Shown here piece by piece: positions 39,793 through 44,351 of a stretch of 44,351 nucleotides of DNA. The stretch covers positions 1-44,351 of the forward strand of contig JAJDDI010000077.1 in the NCBI GenBank assembly GCA_029260375.1, read 5' to 3'. Numbering within the stretch: the stretch's first letter is position 1; every line of letters begins with the position of its first letter. This stretch comes from Phycisphaerales bacterium (GTDB lineage Bacteria > Planctomycetota > Phycisphaerae > Phycisphaerales > UBA1924). The translations under genes and the position numbers were made by a program. Below the pieces are notes generated by a model. It had not been told where the DNA came from. It saw only the letters and a list, made by a program, of their open reading frames with translations, and did no database searches.

Positions 39793-40689
39793 TTAGCCCC
39801 GGGTCGCCTCCACGCTGGGTGTCTTCTGAATCCCGGGGCGCTCGGCGCCGAAGAGCGCCTGCTCGTACCCGCTGGTCTTCTGTCGGTCGGTGATCGGGCC
39901 GTGGGCGTCGCCGCGGAGGAACTGGCGGATGAGGCGATCGTCCTCGCAGAGCTGGGCCGCCTCCTCGTCGCTCTGATCTCGCACCCGCTCGTACCACTGG
40001 CGCGTCTCGACCTTGAGGATGCGCCCCTTGTCGAGCATCGCCATCCGGTCGGCGATGGTGAACGCCGAGTCCATCTCGTGGGTGACGACGACGGAGGTCA
40101 CGCCGAGCTGCTTGCTCAGCGCGATCATGAGCTGATCGATCTGGGCGCTGGTCACGGGGTCGAGCCCGGCGCTGGGCTCGTCGTAGAACAGGATCTGCGG
40201 GTCCAGCGCGAGCGCGCGGGCCAGGCCGGCGCGCTTCTTCATGCCGCCCGAGATCTCCGCGGGATACTTGTCGGCGTGCTCGCGCAGGCCCACGAGCTCG
40301 AGCTTGATCTTGACCTGGATGTCGATGATCTCGTCGTCCAGGTCCGTGTGCTCGCGGATGGGCAGGGCGACGTTCTCGCCGATGGTCATGGAGTTGAACA
40401 GCGCCCCGGACTGGAACAGGATCCCGAAGCGCTTGCGGATCGAGTTGAGGCCCTCCTCGCTCTGCCCGTTGAGGGGCTGGCCGAAGATCTCGATGTGGCC
40501 CTCGCTGGGTGGGAACGAGCCGATGAGCATGCGGAGGGTGGTGGACTTGCCCGAGCCCGAGCCGCCCATGATGACCATGGTCTCGCCCCGCTCGACGTCC
40601 AGGTCCAGGCCCTGGAGCACGGTGGTGTCCCCGAAGCGTTTGGCCACGCCCCGGCACCGGATCACAGGCTCTGATTCCCCCTTGCTCAC
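39793..40689 (-). CDS. mlaF: MlaF-type ABC transporter ATP-binding protein
   Basis: 298 residues from GTG 40689. Walker A GGSGSGKST, Q-loop FGILFQSGALFNSMTIGENV, signature ISGGMKKRAGLARAL, Walker B ILFYDEPSAGLDPVTS and H-loop VVVTHEMDSA are all intact. FQSGALF is typical of MlaF-type ATPases that power lipid transport with MlaE and MlaD. The C-terminal 60 residues form an extension (DEEAAQLCEDDRLIRQFLRG) seen in planctomycete members. It precedes mlaD in the same operon. No MlaE permease is visible upstream or downstream in the window. Confidence 0.9.
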   Translation of the reverse strand: MSKGESEPVIRCRGVAKRFGDTTVLQGLDLDVERGETMVIMGGSGSGKSTTLRMLIGSFPPSEGHIEIFGQPLNGQSEEGLNSIRKRFGILFQSGALFNSMTIGENVALPIREHTDLDDEIIDIQVKIKLELVGLREHADKYPAEISGGMKKRAGLARALALDPQILFYDEPSAGLDPVTSAQIDQLMIALSKQLGVTSVVVTHEMDSAFTIADRMAMLDKGRILKVETRQWYERVRDQSDEEAAQLCEDDRLIRQFLRGDAHGPITDRQKTSGYEQALFGAERPGIQKTPSVEATRG

Positions 40690-40747
40690 GACGGGACTCT
40701 ATCGGCGCGTCCCGCCCGGGGTGTTCACCCTCCCAAGGATTCGGGTG

Positions 40748-41518
40748 TCAGGGGGCCTTGTCGGGATCCGCCTCGGGCTCGGTTTCGCCGCTGGGCGGGG
40801 CCTGCCCGGCGTCCGGGTCGGGCAGGGTTACGCCCCCCGCGTAGTCGGAGAGGCGGATCTCGGAACCGTCGGATTCGACAATCACGATATCGATATACAA
40901 GGGCCCGCTGGGGCCAGACCCGGGGTTCTGCTGATCGAACTCCAGCACGACCAGCGCCAGCCCGCTCCCAAACTCGCCCGGAGCCGGGATGACCCCGCCC
41001 GATCCGGAGTAGTTCTGGATCAGCGGGCCGACGTTCGGATCCATGTACGCGCCGATGAGCCCGCCGATGCTCGTGGGAACCCCGACGTACGAGCCCACCG
41101 CGTCGTGGTAGGCGCTCCGGAAGGCGATGAGCTCCGCATCCGTGGCGTTCGCGCCCGGGGGCGCCAGCAGGAGCCTCGCCTCATCGAACTCGTCGGCTTC
41201 GACGTGCCTGAACACGGGCGAGACCATCTGGTCCATGCCCTTCCCCATCGAGCCGATCCCGATCATCAGCCCGACCCAGATCACGCTGACGAGCAGGCCC
41301 AGGATGATGCCCGAGATCGCCAGGCCCTTGCCCCCGACGCGACCCCGCGAGCCGCTGATCCCGATCAGGGCGATCACGCCCATGAGCGAGCCCAGCAGGC
41401 CCAGCCCCGGGATGCAACAGATCAGCGAGCAGACCAGCGAGCCGATCGCCATGAGGCTGGTGCGCTCGGCTTCCGGGAAGACGTCGGCGCCGGGCTCGGC
41501 GTAGGGGTTCTGTGTCAT
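40748..41518 (-). CDS. DUF4190-like membrane protein with extracytoplasmic domain
   Basis: 256 residues from ATG 41518 (MTQNPYAEPGADVFPEAERT). Three transmembrane stretches are visible (SLVCSLICCIPGLGLLGSLM, GVIALIGISGSRGRV and GLAISGIILGLLVSVIWVGL). This is the DUF4190-like pattern of a Gly-rich double helix; an exported part follows (VFRHVEADEFDEARLLLAPP, YVGVPTSIGGLIGAYMDPN, VLEFDQQNPGSGPSGPLYI). The end is acidic and Pro-rich. It lies on the same strand as mlaF but 58 bp upstream of it, so it may share a transcript. Function unknown. Confidence 0.75.
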   Translation of the reverse strand: MTQNPYAEPGADVFPEAERTSLMAIGSLVCSLICCIPGLGLLGSLMGVIALIGISGSRGRVGGKGLAISGIILGLLVSVIWVGLMIGIGSMGKGMDQMVSPVFRHVEADEFDEARLLLAPPGANATDAELIAFRSAYHDAVGSYVGVPTSIGGLIGAYMDPNVGPLIQNYSGSGGVIPAPGEFGSGLALVVLEFDQQNPGSGPSGPLYIDIVIVESDGSEIRLSDYAGGVTLPDPDAGQAPPSGETEPEADPDKAP

Positions 41519-41560
41519 GGCGCCAGCGTACGTCCCTCCGGACGGCATGGCCACCCCGCC

Positions 41561-42715
41561 CTACGGGCGCGGCTGTGTCACCCGCGAGGCGCACTCGACC
41601 AGAACCCCGATCGCCCGGTCGATCTCCTCGCCCGTGGTCAGCCTCGACAGGCTCAATCGGATCGAGGCCCCCGCGTCGGATTCGCTCAGGCCCATCGCCA
41701 GGAGCACGGGCGAGGGCTCCACGCTGCCCGAGCTGCAGGCGCTGCCCGCCGAGGCGCACAGCCCGCGCTCCGAGAGCGCCAGCAGCAGCCCCTCCCCCTC
41801 GACCCCGGGGAAGAGGATGTTGGTCGTGTTCCAGACACGGGCGCCCGGCGCGGTGTCGCCGTTGACGCGGGCGCCGGGGATCTGTTCGAGCAGCGCGGTC
41901 TCCAGCCGGTCGCGGAGCTCGCTCTGGCGATCGCGCGCCGCCGGGTCTTGGAGGAACGCGATCGCCTCGCGCGCCGCGGCTCCGGCCCCCAGGACGCCGG
42001 GCACGTTCTCGGTGCCGGCGCGCCGACCGGATTCCTGGGCGCCGTGCAGGACCGGGGGCAGGCTCAGCCCGCGCCGCGCGTACAACGCGCCCACGCCCTT
42101 GGGCCCGTGGAACTTGTGGGCGCTGAAGCTCATGAGATCGATCGGCGGCGCCTCGGGGCTGGACAGGTCCACCGGCAGCTTGCCGACGCGCTGCACCGCG
42201 TCGGTATGCACGAGCACCCCCCGCTCGCGGCACACCCGGGCGAGATCCTCGATCGGCTGGATCACCCCCGTCTCGTTGTTGACCCACTGCACGCTCACGA
42301 GCGCGACGTCGTCGTCGATCAGACGCTCGAAGCCCGAGAGTTCGACGCGCCCCTTAGGGGTCGCGGGCAGGCGCCGGACCTCGACGCCGGTGGCTTCGAG
42401 TGGCGCCGCCAGATCGCGGACGGCGGGGTGTTCGAGCGCGCTGACCACGATCGCGCGCCGCCCGGTCAGGGCCAGGGCGCCGCGGACGGCCAGATCGATC
42501 GATTCCGTGCCCGAGCTGGTGAGTGTGAGTTCTCTGGGCGTCGCGCCGACGAGGCGGGCCAGGTCCTGGCGGGCCAGCTCGAGGGCCGCGCGGGCGCCCT
42601 GCCCGGCGCGGTGCAGGCTCGACGGATTATGCCACGCGCTCTCGAGCCCGCGGCGCACGGCGTCCACGACGCTGGGGGTCGGGCGGGTCGTCGCGTTGGC
42701 GTCCAGATCGATCAC
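41561..42715 (-). CDS. Cysteine desulfurase (NifS/IscS-like)
   Basis: 384 residues from GTG 42715, giving VIDLDANATTRPTPSVVDAV, the normal N-terminus; the open frame reaches 42778 but overlaps the neighbour. PLP-enzyme motifs are complete: TSSGTESIDLAVRGAL, WVNNETGVIQP, HTDAVQRVGKLPVDL, PLP-Lys in SAHKFHGPKGVGALY, SGRRAGTENVPG, and the persulfide Cys in CASAGSACSSGSVEPSPVL. This is the class I NifS/IscS type supplying sulfur for Fe-S clusters or thio-modifications. It diverges from the ABC ATPase gene at 42757 with a 41-bp gap. No iscU, sufBCD or tRNA-modification gene is adjacent. Confidence 0.93.
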   Translation of the reverse strand: MIDLDANATTRPTPSVVDAVRRGLESAWHNPSSLHRAGQGARAALELARQDLARLVGATPRELTLTSSGTESIDLAVRGALALTGRRAIVVSALEHPAVRDLAAPLEATGVEVRRLPATPKGRVELSGFERLIDDDVALVSVQWVNNETGVIQPIEDLARVCRERGVLVHTDAVQRVGKLPVDLSSPEAPPIDLMSFSAHKFHGPKGVGALYARRGLSLPPVLHGAQESGRRAGTENVPGVLGAGAAAREAIAFLQDPAARDRQSELRDRLETALLEQIPGARVNGDTAPGARVWNTTNILFPGVEGEGLLLALSERGLCASAGSACSSGSVEPSPVLLAMGLSESDAGASIRLSLSRLTTGEEIDRAIGVLVECASRVTQPRP

Positions 42716-42756
42716 GGGCAAGTCTATTGACGCGCCCGGGCGGGTATCGTCCCCAA

Positions 42757-43572
42757 ATGAGCCCCGAAGCCGAACCAATCGAGATCAGGGCACAGGGGCT
42801 GGGCAAGGCCTTCGGCCAGCACTGGGTGCTCCGGGGTGTCGATCTGCAGATCGCCCGCGCCGAGCTGGTCGCCATCGTGGGGATGAGCGGCTCGGGCAAG
42901 ACGGTGCTGCTGGACCTGCTCACCGGGCTGCTGGAGGTCAGCGAGGGTCGGGTGCTCATCGCCGACCACGCCGAGGCGGGCTCGCCCCTGGTCGAGCTGA
43001 GCGAGCTCGACGAGCAGGACCTGGACGCGCTGCGGATGCACTGGGCGATCGTGTTCCAGCACAACGCGCTGTTCAGCGCGACGGTGCGTGAGAACTGCGC
43101 CCTGTGGCTGCGCGAGAACGCCCGGATGAGCGAGAAGGAGATCGACAAGCGCGTCCGCTGGGCGCTCAAGGCCGCGGCGCTGGACGTGGACAGCGTGATC
43201 GACAAGCACCGCGACGCGCTGTCGGGGGGCATGGCCAAGCGGGTTGCCGTGGCGCGGGCGATCGCGATGGACCCGGCGATCATCTTCTACGACGAGCCGA
43301 CCACCGGGCTCGACCCGATCGTCGCCGGCGAGATCCATGGCCTGATCTGGGACACGCACAACCTGGCCCGGGCCGACGGCACGCGGCGCACCAGCGTCCT
43401 GGTCACGCACGACAAGGACCTGCTCCGCCGCCTGCGCCCGCGCGTGATCATGCTCCACAAGGGGGGCGTGTGCTACGACGGCCCGTACGACGAGTTCGGG
43501 AAGGACGGCTGCGGGATCGCGGGCGAGTACCTGAGCGCGATGCCCGTGCTGCACGCTCGGAATCCGGGCTGA
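42757..43572 (+). CDS. MlaF-like ABC ATPase, second copy
   Basis: 271 residues from ATG 42757; the open frame begins 30 bp upstream at a TTG with no support. Walker A GMSGSGKT, Q-loop AIVFQHNALFSATVRENCAL, signature LSGGMAKRVAVARAIAM, Walker B AIIFYDEPTTGLDPIVAG and H-loop VLVTHDKDLLRRL. The FQHNALF and signature sequences match the MlaF/Ttg2A type more than export pumps. Distinct from the protein at 39793 (different loops and length), so it is not a simple duplicate. No permease or MCE gene follows; the next gene is a convergent TetR gene. Partner proteins must lie elsewhere. Confidence 0.88.
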   Translation: MSPEAEPIEIRAQGLGKAFGQHWVLRGVDLQIARAELVAIVGMSGSGKTVLLDLLTGLLEVSEGRVLIADHAEAGSPLVELSELDEQDLDALRMHWAIVFQHNALFSATVRENCALWLRENARMSEKEIDKRVRWALKAAALDVDSVIDKHRDALSGGMAKRVAVARAIAMDPAIIFYDEPTTGLDPIVAGEIHGLIWDTHNLARADGTRRTSVLVTHDKDLLRRLRPRVIMLHKGGVCYDGPYDEFGKDGCGIAGEYLSAMPVLHARNPG

Positions 43573-43584
43573 GTTGAGGGCGGA

Positions 43585-44208
43585 TCAGGCCTCGCCCGGG
43601 TTCCTCGGGATCGCGTCGCGACCGATGAGCACGCGGGCCAGCACGTCCTGGACGTGCCCGCCCTGACCGTCGTGCCCGTGCCCGGGGATGTTCATCGCGG
43701 TCATGACGCCGTAGCCCATCCCGATGTTGATCAGCAGCCAGGCGACGACCGCGGCGCTGAAGCGCCCGGTGACCTTGTGCTGCTCCTGGGCGAGCTCGAT
43801 CTCACGGACAAGGAACTGGTGCACCTTGGTGATGTGGTCCGACAGGGCCTTGTGGATCTCCTCGTCGTCCACCTCGCTGATCGCCTGCAGGAACACGCGG
43901 TAGCCCGCCCGCCCCCGCTCGGAGACCATCGGGTTGTCGCCGATGACCCGGCGCAGGCGCTCGGCGGCGTCGCCCGCCCCCTCCAGGTCCTTGGCCCACT
44001 GCTCGAGCGTCTGCTGGCCCGTCCGCTCGATGAGCGCGATGAACAGGCCCCGCTTCGAGGCGAAATGCCGGTAGATGATGGGCTCGGTCACCCCCGCGGC
44101 CTTGGCCAGCTCGGCGGTGGTGGTCCGGGCGAAACCGCGTTCGCTAAAGAGCTCGGCCGCGCGGTCGAGCAGCTGCTCGCGTCTCTCGGCGGCCGGAAGG
44201 CGGCTCAT
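43585..44208 (-). CDS. TetR-family transcriptional regulator
   Basis: 207 residues from ATG 44208. N-terminal HTH: ERREQLLDRAAELFSERGFA, TTTAELAKAAGVTEPIIYRH, FASKRGLFIALIERTG. The C-terminal ligand domain is helical and includes AGYRVFLQAISEVDDEEIHK, AAVVAWLLINIGMGYGVMTA and a His/Gly-rich turn (PGHGHDGQGG) that could bind metal. Convergent with the ABC ATPase gene, 12 bp away. Targets are unknown: it could control its own gene or the truncated gene upstream on its strand. Confidence 0.88.
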   Translation of the reverse strand: MSRLPAAERREQLLDRAAELFSERGFARTTTAELAKAAGVTEPIIYRHFASKRGLFIALIERTGQQTLEQWAKDLEGAGDAAERLRRVIGDNPMVSERGRAGYRVFLQAISEVDDEEIHKALSDHITKVHQFLVREIELAQEQHKVTGRFSAAVVAWLLINIGMGYGVMTAMNIPGHGHDGQGGHVQDVLARVLIGRDAIPRNPGEA

Positions 44209-44270
44209 GGGTCGTCCCCTGTCTCGTGCCCGGGTCCGGGCGTCATCAGACGCCCAAGGTTAGCCGCGAC

Positions 44271-44351
44271 TCACTCGCGGTGTTCCGCTTGTCGGCTCGC
44301 GCCGCCCCAGCGGTTGAGCGGGACCGGGTCATACCCGCCCCGATTCAGCGG
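44271..44351 (-). CDS. C-terminal 26 residues of a gene running off the window
   Basis: On the minus strand an uninterrupted frame from the window edge reads PLNRGGYDPVPLNRWGG and ends RQAEHRE before TGA (44271-44273). Length is too short for identification, and the codons are G+C-biased as in neighbouring genes. It lies upstream of the TetR gene on the same strand, with 62 bp between. It may be chance. Confidence 0.38.
   Translation of the reverse strand, partial: PLNRGGYDPVPLNRWGGASRQAEHRE

Noticed and set aside
1-44351. CRISPR array, prophage or integron.
   Set aside because: No regularly spaced repeats, integrase or phage structural genes are visible; the DUF5131 gene alone does not indicate a prophage.

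Overview
This 44.4 kb window is high-G+C chromosomal DNA that looks like a Phycisphaerae-type planctomycete. The signs are secreted or membrane proteins with the planctomycete-style zinc ribbon CxxCxYxLxG...CPEC (19086, 30840), an H-x(10)-DG prepilin-like protein (3475), secreted proteins with a VPAPGA-plus-arginine C-terminus (19713), many GTG/TTG starts and few strong Shine-Dalgarno sites. This assignment is inference from gene content; no rRNA or complete tRNA is present.

Layout. 1-4.4 kb: 3' part of pyruvate phosphate dikinase, GTPase der, a prepilin-like secreted protein. 4.4-5.5 kb: an AT-richer VapBC45-type toxin-antitoxin pair on the minus strand. 5.6-7.9 kb: a translationally coupled SPFH/GYF protein and double zinc-ribbon membrane protein resembling the Bacillus YdjI/YdjG membrane-stress pair. 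7.9-11.5 kb: a tandem HxlR-like regulator and a VOC/glyoxalase gene that were once divergent neighbours but are now separated by a 2,564-bp IS1595-family element. The element has perfect 23-bp inverted ends, an 8-bp target duplication, passenger genes and a tRNA-like module. 11.5-24.4 kb: housekeeping and planctomycete genes (DUF6265-like protein, TlpA-type thioredoxin, trpC, CPBP protease, HEAT-like protein, trpS, truA, two secreted paralogues, glycosyltransferase, large secreted unknown). 24.5-26.4 kb: a lower-G+C two-gene island, a three-Cys-motif Gp37/Gp68 (DUF5131) protein plus its TcmP partner. 26.4-44.3 kb: orphan nuoG, TPR protein, hisS, AhpD-like protein, lipoprotein, a signal peptidase I with a very large insertion, a PSP1/RicT-like protein, three small membrane/secreted proteins, a nuclease-like protein, a lipase, MlaD and MlaF, a membrane protein, cysteine desulfurase, a second MlaF-like ATPase, a TetR regulator, and the tail of one more minus-strand gene.

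The most informative structure is the 8.5-11.1 kb element. Its termini and duplication are exact. Removing it restores an 87-bp divergent intergenic region with a TTGACA -35 and a TACTTT -10 exactly 17 bp apart upstream of the glyoxalase gene. The insertion splits that promoter, but the right end carries an outward TTGACC-17-TACATA promoter that may replace it and bypass the HxlR regulator. The transposase itself has a perfect TTGACA-17-TATAAT promoter placed so that transcription should begin at its ATG, i.e. a leaderless mRNA. The second accessory system of note is the Tcm/TcmP pair, whose biochemical function is not established as far as I know. All function calls come from reading motifs by eye; no database search was possible.
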